A stretch of DNA of 44,649 bases, taken from the NCBI GenBank assembly GCA_017476425.1, contig JAFUZV010000133.1:1-44649 (forward strand), given 5' to 3'. This document shows, piece after piece, positions 31,506 through 39,977 of the stretch (the first letter of the stretch is position 1; every line of letters starts with the position of its first letter). The notes under the pieces were generated by a model. It saw nothing but the letters and a program-made list of their open reading frames with translations, had not been told where the DNA came from and did not search any database. The translations under genes and the position numbers were made by a program. The DNA is from Selenomonadaceae bacterium (GTDB lineage: Bacteria > Bacillota > Negativicutes > Selenomonadales > Selenomonadaceae).

Positions 31506-32285
31506 TTGAAAGAAGTTGCATTAATTACAGGTGCATCAAGTGGACTTGGTAAAGCACTTGCTGAAATTCACGCTAAACGCGGCGGCGATCTTGTAATCGT
31601 AGCAAGAGGTGTTGACAAATTGAATGAGATTAAACAGACGTTTGAAAAAAATTTTAATGTTAAAGTTTACGTTCTTCAAAAAGATTTATCAAACTTTGAG
31701 GCAGCAGAAGAAATTTATAAAGAAATTCAGACTAAGAAAATTTCTATTGATTATCTTATCAACAATGCAGGACTTGGTGGACAAGGTTATTTTCATGAGC
31801 GCACTATGGAACAAGATATAAATTTGATTATGGTTGACATTATCGCCTTAACAAAATTGACAAAATTGTTTCTGCGTGATTTCGTGAAACGTGGTAGTGG
31901 CAAAATTTTAAATGTTTCATCTACTGCTGCACTTATGCCTGCCGGTCCTATGCAAGCTACTTACTATGCAGCAAAATCTTACGTTACAGCATTAAGCGAT
32001 GGAATTTGGCAGGAAATTCAAGGCACAGGCGTAACAATTACAACGCTAATGCCTGGTGGTATGGATACCGGATTTGCAAAAGCATCAAATTTAGAAAATA
32101 CTGTGTTGGCGAAGTCAATGACATTTTCACCTGATATTGTTGCAAAAGATGGTTATGAAGCTATGTTGCGTGGTGATATGGAAGTCGTTTCAAAACTTAC
32201 ACCTGAGCAAGAAGAATGGTTTAAATCTGTGTCAACAATTCCGAAAGAAATTATTTTAAAACAACTCTTTGATATGCAAAAATAG
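31506..32285 (+). CDS. Short-chain dehydrogenase/reductase
   Basis: The 259-residue protein has the classical NAD(P)-binding TGASSGLG (residues 8-15), NNAG (86-89), the catalytic serine in NVSST and the YxxxK pair Y153 and K157. The start is a TTG after AGGAG, as no ATG fits. R34 in the VARG segment after the second strand may favour NADP. The substrate is unknown. It sits between an NTF2-like gene and treC with 11-16 base gaps, so the three are likely cotranslated from one message. Confidence 0.88.
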   Translation: MKEVALITGASSGLGKALAEIHAKRGGDLVIVARGVDKLNEIKQTFEKNFNVKVYVLQKDLSNFEAAEEIYKEIQTKKISIDYLINNAGLGGQGYFHERTMEQDINLIMVDIIALTKLTKLFLRDFVKRGSGKILNVSSTAALMPAGPMQATYYAAKSYVTALSDGIWQEIQGTGVTITTLMPGGMDTGFAKASNLENTVLAKSMTFSPDIVAKDGYEAMLRGDMEVVSKLTPEQEEWFKSVSTIPKEIILKQLFDMQK

Positions 32286-32296
32286 GAGGTCATTTT

Positions 32297-33934
32297 ATGA
32301 AATTCAATGATAAAGTTGTCTATCAGATTTATCCGAAGTCATTTCAAGATTCAAACGGCGATGGACTTGGTGATTTACGCGGCGTGATTCAGCGTCTTGA
32401 TTATCTTCAATCGCTCGGCGTTGATTATCTCTGGCTGACACCGTTTTTTCCGTCACCACAGCATGACAATGGCTATGATGTTGCTGATTATTGTGCAGTT
32501 GATCCACGTTTTGGAAATATGACGGACTTTGATGAGCTGGTGAAAACTGCAGGTGATAAGGGTATGAAAATAATGCTTGATATGGTACTTTGTCACACTT
32601 CAGTTGATCACGAATGGTTTCAAAAAGCGATTAACGGCGATGAGCATTATCAACGTTATTATATTTTGCGTGATGGTCGCAGTCCAGGTGAGCCGCCGAC
32701 AAATTGGCAATGTGCTTTTGGAGGCAGTGCTTGGAAATGGCAGCCACAAATTGGCAAGTGGTATTTGCATCTGCACGATGTGAGTCAGCCCGATCTTGAT
32801 TGGACTAATCCGGAAGTAAGAAAAGAACTTGCAAATGTGGTGAAATTTTGGCGTGATAAGGGTGTAATGGGCTTTCGCTTTGATGTTATTAATCTTATTT
32901 CTAAACCTGAAATTTTTAAAGACGATACAGCAGGACTTGGACGACGCTTATTTGCTGATGGTCCACATGTACATGAATATTTACGTGAACTTGTGCAGAA
33001 TGCCGGAATTGAAGGAATGATCACAGTTGGTGAAATGGCCTCAACAGATCTTGAAAATTGTATCCGTTATTCTAATCCAAATAATCATGAATTATCTATG
33101 TCATTCAGTTTTCATCACCTTAAAGTTGATTATAAGAATGGTAATAAATGGGAACTCATGCCGCCGGATATTAAAGCACTTAAAAAAATCTTTGAAGAGT
33201 GGCAAGTTGGAATGCAAGAAGGCAACGGCTGGAATGCAGTATTTTATAATAATCACGATCAGCCTCGTATAGTTTCAAGGTTTGGAGACGATCAGAAGTA
33301 TCTAAAGGAATCAGCAAAAATGTTAGCAGCATCAATTCACTTTATGCGAGGAACTCCATATATTTATCAAGGCGAAGAAATTGGAATGACAAATGCAAAA
33401 TACTCGTCGATCGAACAATATCGTGATGTTGAAAGTTTAAATTATTACAAAATTTTGCTGAATCAAGGCAAGTCAAAAAATGAGGCTTTAAAAATTATAG
33501 GTGAACGTTCCCGTGATAACAGTAGAACACCTATGCAATGGTCGTCAGAAAAATTTGCTGGTTTTTCTATCGTTGATCCGTGGCTTTCTTCTCCGGAAAA
33601 TTACAAAACAATTAATGTTGAAACCGAAGAAAATGATATAAATTCTGTATTGAATTTCTATAAAACGCTTGTAAAATTCCGCAAAGAAAATAAAATTGTC
33701 CAAGACGGCGACATAAAATTTATTGAACGTGAAAATGATAACGTTATTGCTTACATAAGAACTCTTAACGGCAAAGAATTAATTATCATTTGCAATTTTA
33801 AAGGAAACAATACTAATCTGACGGAAAAAACTTTATCAGATTATACAAAAAATGGCTATAAAAAAATTCTCGGTAATTATGATGAACTTGCCGAGAATCT
33901 GCGTCCTTATGAAGTTGTGATCTTTGAAAATTGA
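32297..33934 (+). CDS. treC: Trehalose-6-phosphate hydrolase (alpha,alpha-phosphotrehalase), GH13
   Basis: The enzyme splits trehalose-6-phosphate into glucose and glucose-6-phosphate. The 545-residue GH13 protein begins MKFNDKVVYQIYPKSFQDSN; the nucleophile is D196 in GFRFDVIN, the acid/base E246 in VGEMAS and the third acid D321 in NNHDQPR. Gene linkage to treR and treP makes trehalose-6-phosphate the likely substrate over isomaltose-type oligosaccharides. GGAGG precedes the start. A terminator follows 70 bases after the stop. Confidence 0.92.
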   Translation: MKFNDKVVYQIYPKSFQDSNGDGLGDLRGVIQRLDYLQSLGVDYLWLTPFFPSPQHDNGYDVADYCAVDPRFGNMTDFDELVKTAGDKGMKIMLDMVLCHTSVDHEWFQKAINGDEHYQRYYILRDGRSPGEPPTNWQCAFGGSAWKWQPQIGKWYLHLHDVSQPDLDWTNPEVRKELANVVKFWRDKGVMGFRFDVINLISKPEIFKDDTAGLGRRLFADGPHVHEYLRELVQNAGIEGMITVGEMASTDLENCIRYSNPNNHELSMSFSFHHLKVDYKNGNKWELMPPDIKALKKIFEEWQVGMQEGNGWNAVFYNNHDQPRIVSRFGDDQKYLKESAKMLAASIHFMRGTPYIYQGEEIGMTNAKYSSIEQYRDVESLNYYKILLNQGKSKNEALKIIGERSRDNSRTPMQWSSEKFAGFSIVDPWLSSPENYKTINVETEENDINSVLNFYKTLVKFRKENKIVQDGDIKFIERENDNVIAYIRTLNGKELIIICNFKGNNTNLTEKTLSDYTKNGYKKILGNYDELAENLRPYEVVIFEN

Positions 33935-34005
33935 AAAATGAACATACATATATTTTTATAATGAATTTAATTTTTTACTCTCAAGAAAATTTTTTTAAAA
34001 TTTGA

Positions 34006-34032
34006 TGCGTCGATCACTTCGGCGCAATTTTT
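34006..34032 (+). terminator. Intrinsic terminator after treC
   Basis: TGCGTCGA (34006-34013) and TCGGCGCA (34019-34026) form a stem with one G-T pair and a five-base loop, followed by ATTTTTATT. Confidence 0.75.
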
Positions 34033-34110
34033 ATTGTTTAAAATTTTGTTGAATGTCGAAAGATTTTTTGTTACAATACGCAAATGAAAAATTTTTTGGA
34101 GGCTTTTTGA

Positions 34111-35382
34111 ATGTTAGATATTAAATTTGTTCGTGATAATCTCGACGTAGTTAAAACGATGCTTAAAAATCGAAATAATTCTCTTAACCTTGACGGTTTC
34201 ATTGAACTTGAAAAAAAACGTCGTGAAATTTTGAGTGAAACGGAACAACTCAAGACTCAACGCAATACAGTTTCAAAGAAGATCGGTGCAATGAAAAAAG
34301 CCGGTGAAGATACAACTGAAATTTCTAGTCAAATGCGTGAAGTTGGAAATAAAATCAGTGAACTTGATAATAATCTTCGTGACGTTGAAAATGAACTTCG
34401 TGATATTCTTTTGCACATTCCTAATATACCGAAAGATGATGTTCCGATCGGAAAAGATGACAGCGAAAATCCTGAAGTGAGACGTTGGGGAACTCCTCGA
34501 AAATTTGATTTTGATCCAAAAGCACATTATGAGATCGGTGAATCACTTGATATTCTTGATGCTGAACGTGCAAGCAAAGTTACCGGCGCAAGATTTACAT
34601 TTTATAAAGGTCTCGGTGCAAGACTTGAAAGAGCTTGTATCAATTTTATGATGGACTTGCATTCAAACAAGCACGGTTATACAGAAATGCTTGCTCCTTA
34701 CATTGTCAACAAAGACAGTATGATCGGAACAGGTCAACTTCCAAAATTCGCTGAAGATATGTTTAAACTTGAAGGGCTTGACTATTATTTAGTTCCTACA
34801 GCTGAAGTTCCAACGACGAATTATCACCGTGATGAAATTCTTTCTGCTGATCAACTGCCGGAATATTTTAGTTGTTATACTGCTTGCTTTAGAGCTGAAG
34901 CCGGAGCCGCCGGTCGTGATAGTCGCGGCTTGATCCGTCAACATCAATTCAATAAAGTTGAGTTGATCAAATTCACTAAGCCGGAAGATTCTTGGAATGA
35001 ATTAGAAAGTATGGTTGCCGCCGCTGAAGACGTTTTGAAGATTTTAGAAATTCCTTATCGTGTCGTCTTACTTTGCACCGGTGATATGAGTTTTACATCA
35101 GCAAAGACTTATGATCTTGAAGTTTGGATGCCTGCACAAAATAAATATCGTGAAATTTCTTCTTGCTCAAATTGTTTAGATTATCAAGCTCGCCGTGCTA
35201 ATATAAAATTCCGTCGTGATACTAAGTCCAAACCGGAATTTGTCCATACACTTAACGGATCAGGAGTTGCAGTCGGTCGAACGGTTGCGGCGATTCTTGA
35301 AAATTATCAACAAGCTGACGGCAGTGTTTTGATCCCTAAAGCATTAATTCCTTATATGTCCGGCGTTGAAAAGATTCAATAA
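34111..35382 (+). CDS. serS: Seryl-tRNA synthetase
   Basis: The 423-residue class II synthetase charges tRNA-Ser. It has the N-terminal two-helix coiled-coil arm (residues about 25-105) that grips the long variable arm of tRNA-Ser, motif 2 around [20 protein letters not shown] and motif 3 [26 protein letters not shown] precedes the ATG. There is no T-box in the leader. A tRNA-Ser gene lies 1.2 kb downstream. Confidence 0.96.
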   Translation: MLDIKFVRDNLDVVKTMLKNRNNSLNLDGFIELEKKRREILSETEQLKTQRNTVSKKIGAMKKAGEDTTEISSQMREVGNKISELDNNLRDVENELRDILLHIPNIPKDDVPIGKDDSENPEVRRWGTPRKFDFDPKAHYEIGESLDILDAERASKVTGARFTFYKGLGARLERACINFMMDLHSNKHGYTEMLAPYIVNKDSMIGTGQLPKFAEDMFKLEGLDYYLVPTAEVPTTNYHRDEILSADQLPEYFSCYTACFRAEAGAAGRDSRGLIRQHQFNKVELIKFTKPEDSWNELESMVAAAEDVLKILEIPYRVVLLCTGDMSFTSAKTYDLEVWMPAQNKYREISSCSNCLDYQARRANIKFRRDTKSKPEFVHTLNGSGVAVGRTVAAILENYQQADGSVLIPKALIPYMSGVEKIQ

Positions 35383-35398
35383 AAATTTTTTGATTGTA

Positions 35399-36301
35399 AT
35401 GACACGAAGATTTTTTATAAAAATTTTGACGGCACTCGGTTTAGGATTTATGATGCCGAAGAAGATCGAAGCTGAACCACTTACCGACGCAGATTTTCAA
35501 ATGCTGATCTTGACTGATAGTCAATGTGTTGATTATAACGTATTCAAGAAAACGGCTGACACGGCAGTCCGAAATTTTCCTAATGCAAGCATTGCAACGG
35601 TGATCGGTGATCTTGTTGATAATGGTGAGGCTGATTATCAATGGAAAGCGTGGCATAAAGCGGCGAAAAAACTTTTGAACGATAGAATTTTTCTGCCGGT
35701 TATGGGCAATCACGAATGTTATAATCACGATTGGTTAAATTATGTACCGACTCACTTTTTAAAGCAATTCGACTTTCCGGACAATGGAACTAAATTTAAC
35801 GGTTATTTTTATTCGTATGATTATTTCAATGTGCATTTTTTGATCGTCAACACTCAAATGTATGAGCTTGAAGATTTTCTGCCGAAACTTTTTGAAGTGC
35901 AAGAAGAATGGTTGAAGAATGATAAAACCGATCTGACGTGGAAAGTTGTTTTAATGCACAAAGATATTTATGATTATAGTCAAGATAAATTTGATCACGT
36001 TGGAGAAAAGTTTATGGATTTATTCGATCAGTTAAATGTTGATCTTGTTTTAACCGGTCATTTGCATACTTATCGACGACGAAAATTTTTCAAAGGTCAC
36101 AAGCCGTTATATATTCTCTGCGGTGTTAGCGGCGATCAACGTTACAAAGAGCCGGAACGATCGATTGATGAAGTGAGTGCAACGCCATTAGATAATTTTA
36201 TGCTTATGGAATCGTCAAAAAAAGTTCTTCGACTTCGTTGCTATGATCTTGATGGAAATTTGATCGACGACATTAGTATTAACAAACGATCTAAAAAATA
36301 A
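35399..36301 (+). CDS. Tat-exported calcineurin-like metallophosphoesterase
   Basis: The 300-residue protein has the family motifs D40-S-Q (usually DxH), GDLVDNG with D71, GNHE (N104, H105), MHKD and GHLHTY, which form a two-metal phosphoesterase site. The N-terminus MTRRFFIKILTALGLGFMMP has twin arginines followed by FF and a hydrophobic stretch, fitting a Tat signal and export to the periplasm. The first motif has Q in place of H. An in-frame earlier codon at 35366 overlaps serS. The ATG at 35399 is preferred because it places the signal peptide correctly, although no clear ribosome binding site is seen. The substrate is unknown. Confidence 0.82.
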   Translation: MTRRFFIKILTALGLGFMMPKKIEAEPLTDADFQMLILTDSQCVDYNVFKKTADTAVRNFPNASIATVIGDLVDNGEADYQWKAWHKAAKKLLNDRIFLPVMGNHECYNHDWLNYVPTHFLKQFDFPDNGTKFNGYFYSYDYFNVHFLIVNTQMYELEDFLPKLFEVQEEWLKNDKTDLTWKVVLMHKDIYDYSQDKFDHVGEKFMDLFDQLNVDLVLTGHLHTYRRRKFFKGHKPLYILCGVSGDQRYKEPERSIDEVSATPLDNFMLMESSKKVLRLRCYDLDGNLIDDISINKRSKK

Positions 36302-36313
36302 TTTTAATTACTA

Positions 36314-36341
36314 TTGACAAATTTAGAAATTATGTTATACT
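36314..36341 (+). promoter_or_regulatory. Promoter of tRNA-Thr
   Basis: TTGACA (36314-36319) and TATACT (36336-36341) are 16 bases apart, about 24 bases before the tRNA. Confidence 0.7.
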
Positions 36342-36364
36342 TTTTTTGCTGTTGAATCAGCAAC

Positions 36365-36440
36365 GCCGACTTAGCTCAGTTGGTAGAGCAGGTCATTCGT
36401 AATGATCAGGTCGTAGGTTCAAATCCTATAGTCGGCTCCA
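36365..36440 (+). tRNA. tRNA-Thr (anticodon CGT)
   Basis: A 76-base cloverleaf. The acceptor stem GCCGACT pairs with AGTCGGC, the anticodon loop is TTCGTAA, the T-arm contains GGTTCAAATCC, and the CCA end is encoded. It has its own promoter and terminator. Confidence 0.96.
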
Positions 36441-36452
36441 TATGAAATTAAT

Positions 36453-36478
36453 GCCTCAGATATTGTTCTGAGGCTTTT
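36453..36478 (+). terminator. Terminator after tRNA-Thr
   Basis: GCCTCAGA (36453-36460) and TCTGAGGC (36467-36474) form a perfect stem followed by TTTTAT. Confidence 0.85.
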
Positions 36479-36557
36479 ATAATTTTTAATTTTATACGAT
36501 TTAGATTTTTATGTAATATCCAAACATTGATTTTTCTTGATTTTTTATTTAAAATAC

Positions 36558-36586
36558 TTGACAGCAAAAGATCAACGTGATAAACT
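36558..36586 (+). promoter_or_regulatory. Promoter of tRNA-Ser and probably the SRP RNA
   Basis: TTGACA (36558-36563) and TAAACT (36581-36586) are 17 bases apart, with transcription expected to start near the tRNA 5' end. Confidence 0.7.
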
Positions 36587-36599
36587 ATATAAGTCTAAC

Positions 36600-36691
36600 G
36601 GAGAGCTGTCCGAGTTGGTCGAAGGAGCACGACTGGAAATCGTGTAGGCGTTGATAGCGTCTCGAGGGTTCGAATCCCTCGCTCTCCGCCA
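36600..36691 (+). tRNA. tRNA-Ser (anticodon GGA)
   Basis: A 92-base class II tRNA with a long variable arm. The acceptor stem GGAGAGC pairs with GCTCTCC, the anticodon loop is CTGGAAA, the T-arm has GGTTCGAATCC, and the CCA end is encoded. Confidence 0.96.
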
Positions 36692-36710
36692 TTTTAATTT
36701 AGGTGATAAT

Positions 36711-36860
36711 TTTCAGCTATGAGTGCAGAGAATTGGTTTTTCCGAACAATACAAGGAGTTGGCAATCTCGCCAGGGCATGTGCAGCAACGAGAGTTTCTT
36801 GCAACACCGCTTGTTTCGGCTTAAGGACTGATTCTTTGCATTGATGGCTGAAATTTTTTT
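36711..36860 (+). ncRNA. ffs: Signal recognition particle RNA (4.5S/scRNA)
   Basis: The stretch folds into one long hairpin. TTTCAGC pairs with GCTGAAA, TGCAGAGAAT with ATTCTTTGCA, CCGAACAA with TTGTTTCGG (one bulged base), then GTTGGCAA with TTGCAAC (one bulge) and TCTCG with CGAGA. The tip has the SRP core CCAGG opposite AGCA, which binds Ffh. The closing stem is followed by T7, so it doubles as the terminator. The position between tRNA-Ser and dnaX is the same as for the Bacillus scRNA gene. The apical hairpin GC-ATGT-GC is two bases shorter than the usual ten-base tip. Ends are estimated from the fold. Confidence 0.85.
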
Positions 36861-36887
36861 AACATTAAGGCAGGTGAATTTTTTTCT

Positions 36888-38678
36888 ATGGCTTATGAGG
36901 CTTTATATACTAAAGCTCGTCCGAAAAATCTTGCTCAGCTTGTTGGTCAAGAACACATTAGCAAATCTTTAGCACGAGCTTTAAATCAAGATCGACTTTC
37001 ACACGCTTATTTATTAGTCGGTACTCGTGGCACCGGTAAAACCTCAACTGCAAGAATTTTAGCTAGAGCGATCAACTGTGATACTGTTCACGACGCAAAA
37101 GAAAATCAAAAAATTTTGCCTGCTGATAAGATACCTTGCAATGAATGTGAATCTTGCAAGACTTTTAAAAGTTCGCCGGACAATATAGAATTTGATGCCG
37201 CGTCTAATCGTTCTGTTGAGGATATAAGCCGCTTGCTTTCGACGGCGTATCTTGCACCACTTCAATCAAGATATAAAACTTATATAATCGACGAAGTTCA
37301 TATGTTGTCATTTGAGGCCGTCAATTCGATTTTGAAATTGATTGAAGAGCCGCCGCCTAATGTGATATTTTTCCTTGCGACAACTGAATTTAACAAAGTG
37401 CCTCAAACGATCCGATCACGTTGTCAGATTTTGAATTTTAAACTTATACCACAAGATATTATTGCTAATCATATAATTCACCTTGCAAAAGGTTTAAATT
37501 TTGAAGTTGAAGATCACGCCGTCAAAAAGATCGCTCGACTTGCTAAAGGTTCAATGCGTGATGCTTTGACTCTCTTCGATCAATGCTATTCAATGACTGA
37601 TTCTAATTTGTTGACGATGGAACTTGTTGACGATACTTTAGGACTTGTCTCTGATTCTGATCTTGATGAGATCATTGAGGCGGCAAAGACGAAAGATCGA
37701 CGAAACATTATAATCAGTACGGCGAAGGCTTTTAAATCCGGCTTGACGGCGGCGAATATCGCTGAATCACTTATAACCAGGTTGCGTGATGACGTTGCAA
37801 TGATTAATAATAGTCAATCAGCGGAACTTGCAATTTATAACGAAATGATCGAACAGCTTAGAAAGTCCGTTATTGAAATGCAAGGTTCCGGCATTCCGGA
37901 AGTTATTTTGGAGACAGCACTATTTAAATTTGCCTCAAAACCTGCGCCGATTGTCGTCAAAGATGATTTTGATTATAACGATTTTCAACCATCACCACCG
38001 CCGAAACGTCCTGTTAAAGATAAAATTTTGAATTTCAAAGAACACAAAGATCAAATTATTGAAAACGAAATTGAAAATGTTTTTGATGATAATGATCCGG
38101 TGCTTGATGAAGAAATTTTGAATAGTTACGACGAAGAAATTTTTGATGAGGCTTTTGACGATCAAAATTTTGATTCGCCGCCGGATTTAAGACTAGTTAA
38201 AAATAATTCTACTATTGAAAGCGTTGAAAATGTTGAAAATGAAGTTGACAAAGAAGAATTACTAGCAGAAGGTAAAAAAATTTTCGACGAAACGAAAGAA
38301 TTTTTTGATCAGAATGATAAAATTGAAATATCCGGTTGTATGAAATTTGCTGAAGTGATCGACTTTGATTCTAACGTTATTACTGTTCAGATGAAAAAAG
38401 GTACTATATCTTATACGTTGAATGAATACATTAGCGAGATTGAAGAGACGATCAAAAAAAATATTCAACGAAATATCAAAATCGAAATCGTTGAATATAA
38501 TGACAGTGATACTAATAAAACTTCGTCGAATTTTTCAGTTGAAGATGATTCGATGCCGAATTGTACGACTGCAAGAATAAATCAAATGCCACTTGAAGAT
38601 CGAGAATTTTTGATCAAGATGATGGAAATTTTTCAAGTTAAAATAGAAAATCTACAATATTTACCAATTAATAAATAA
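36888..38678 (+). CDS. dnaX: DNA polymerase III subunit gamma/tau
   Basis: This is the clamp-loader ATPase of the replicase. The Walker A GTRGTGKT is at residues 45-52, four zinc-binding cysteines are at 64, 84, 87 and 90, DEVH is at 135-138 and the SRC arginine finger at 177-179. After domain III (to about residue 350) comes an acidic, low-complexity linker of about 110 residues and a short C-terminal tau-like domain. The start has GGCAGGTGA upstream. It is followed closely by ebfC and recR, as in Bacillus. Confidence 0.95.
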   Translation: MAYEALYTKARPKNLAQLVGQEHISKSLARALNQDRLSHAYLLVGTRGTGKTSTARILARAINCDTVHDAKENQKILPADKIPCNECESCKTFKSSPDNIEFDAASNRSVEDISRLLSTAYLAPLQSRYKTYIIDEVHMLSFEAVNSILKLIEEPPPNVIFFLATTEFNKVPQTIRSRCQILNFKLIPQDIIANHIIHLAKGLNFEVEDHAVKKIARLAKGSMRDALTLFDQCYSMTDSNLLTMELVDDTLGLVSDSDLDEIIEAAKTKDRRNIIISTAKAFKSGLTAANIAESLITRLRDDVAMINNSQSAELAIYNEMIEQLRKSVIEMQGSGIPEVILETALFKFASKPAPIVVKDDFDYNDFQPSPPPKRPVKDKILNFKEHKDQIIENEIENVFDDNDPVLDEEILNSYDEEIFDEAFDDQNFDSPPDLRLVKNNSTIESVENVENEVDKEELLAEGKKIFDETKEFFDQNDKIEISGCMKFAEVIDFDSNVITVQMKKGTISYTLNEYISEIEETIKKNIQRNIKIEIVEYNDSDTNKTSSNFSVEDDSMPNCTTARINQMPLEDREFLIKMMEIFQVKIENLQYLPINK

Positions 38679-38708
38679 AAAAAATTTTAATGTGAGGAGA
38701 AATGAATA

Positions 38709-39056
38709 ATGGCACAGCCACCGAAAATTAACATGAACGATCTTTTGAAGAAAGCGCAGGAGCTTGAAAAAACTTTTAAAGCAAGTCAAGAGAAATTGAA
38801 AGCTGAGACTGCAACGGTTTCAGTTGGCGGAAATATGGTAACTGTAACCGTCGACGGTGAAAAGAATGTCAAAGAGATCAAAATTGATCCTGAACTTGTC
38901 AAAGATGGCGACGTTGAGGCAATTCAAGATTTAGTTATGAGTGCAATCAATTCTGCGAATGCTGAAATTGAAAAGAAAATTTCTGACAAGATGAATGCTT
39001 TAGCAATGCCGGCACTTGATGGCATTCCGGGACTTTCCGGGCTTTTCGGTAAATAA
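38709..39056 (+). CDS. ebfC: YbaB/EbfC nucleoid-associated protein
   Basis: A 115-residue DNA-binding homodimer protein of the YbaB/EbfC family. The helical start (MNDLLKKAQELEKTFKASQE) and the central strands VTVTVDGEKNVKEIKIDPEL are typical, with the usual glycine-rich end GIPGLSGLFGK. Its partner genes dnaX and recR flank it, and recR starts two bases after its stop codon. Confidence 0.93.
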   Translation: MAQPPKINMNDLLKKAQELEKTFKASQEKLKAETATVSVGGNMVTVTVDGEKNVKEIKIDPELVKDGDVEAIQDLVMSAINSANAEIEKKISDKMNALAMPALDGIPGLSGLFGK

Positions 39057-39057
39057 A

Positions 39058-39660
39058 ATGAGTTCAAAAGCAATGACGGCACTAGTTGAATCATTGACTA
39101 AGTTGCCGGGCGTTGGATATAAAACTGCAACGCGGCTTGCTTATCATATCGTTAATATGAAAGATGCAGACGTGGAACATCTCGCAGAAACGATCCGAAA
39201 TATCAAAGTCAATACAAAAGAATGTGCAATTTGTTTTAACACGATTGACAGCGATAAGGATATTTGCGACATTTGTGCTTCTCATCAGCGTGATAAATCA
39301 ACAATCTGCGTCGTTAAAGATTCTAAAGACCTTGACGCGATCGAACGTGCCGGATTTTATAAAGGAAAGTATCACGTTACTAACGGTTTAATTTCGCCGC
39401 TTGCCGGTATCACTCAAGAGAATATTAAACTTCGTGAGTTGATTCAAAGAGTCGGTGACGAATCGATAAAAGAAATTATTATTGCTTTTGAACCGACAGT
39501 TGAAGGTGATGCAACGGCACTTTTCATATCGCGTCTTTTAAGTCCTTCCGGGATCAAAGTTACTAAACTTGCTCGCGGCTTGCCGCTCGGAACTGATTTT
39601 TCAAGCACGGACAGTTTAACCATTGCAAAAGCGATTGAAAATCGTATTGTTATCAGTTAG
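39058..39660 (+). CDS. recR: Recombination mediator RecR
   Basis: RecR helps RecO load RecA in gap repair. In 200 residues it has the helix-hairpin-helix near KLPGVGYKTATRLAYH, a zinc finger with C56, C59, C70 and C73, and a Toprim domain (residues about 80-175). The ATG at 39058 comes one base after the ebfC stop and has only a weak ribosome binding site, so translation is probably coupled. A start at 39016 would lie inside ebfC. Confidence 0.94.
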   Translation: MSSKAMTALVESLTKLPGVGYKTATRLAYHIVNMKDADVEHLAETIRNIKVNTKECAICFNTIDSDKDICDICASHQRDKSTICVVKDSKDLDAIERAGFYKGKYHVTNGLISPLAGITQENIKLRELIQRVGDESIKEIIIAFEPTVEGDATALFISRLLSPSGIKVTKLARGLPLGTDFSSTDSLTIAKAIENRIVIS

Positions 39661-39701
39661 TTAATGCTTGATAAATTATTTTGGAGGATTGATTCTTTAT
39701 T

Positions 39702-39977
39702 ATGAATTTTGGAATGAATATGGAAACGATTCAAGGAATTATTGGCGTCGTGATTGGAATAATTATTTTAGTTACGATTGTTAATCTCTTGACGTTGCCT
39801 TTTCAACTGCTTTTCAAGTTGATTATTAATGCCGTGTTCGGCGCAGCAATGCTTTATTTCATTAACTGGATCGGTATAGTTTCATTGAAAATAACTTTGA
39901 TTAATAGTCTGATCGCCGGAATTTTCGGAGTGCCGGGCGTTATAGGCTTGATCGCTTACAATCATTTTTTGAAGTAA
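39702..39977 (+). CDS. bofA: BofA-family membrane protein (pro-sigma-K processing inhibitor type)
   Basis: A 91-residue hydrophobic protein with two to three membrane segments and the family end GIFGVPGVIGLIAYN. BofA of Bacillus holds back sigma-K processing in sporulation. Homologues occur in many Firmicutes, also non-sporulating ones, so a sporulation role is not assured. The position after recR is as in Bacillus. GGAGGA lies 13-14 bases before the ATG at 39702, a long spacing; M5 (39714) is further away. Its 3' end overlaps the convergent ClC gene by 38 bases. Confidence 0.85.
   Translation: MNFGMNMETIQGIIGVVIGIIILVTIVNLLTLPFQLLFKLIINAVFGAAMLYFINWIGIVSLKITLINSLIAGIFGVPGVIGLIAYNHFLK

Noticed and set aside
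33935..34110. T-box riboswitch before serS
   Set aside because: The gap holds the treC terminator and a short leader; no T-box sequence or specifier stem is seen.
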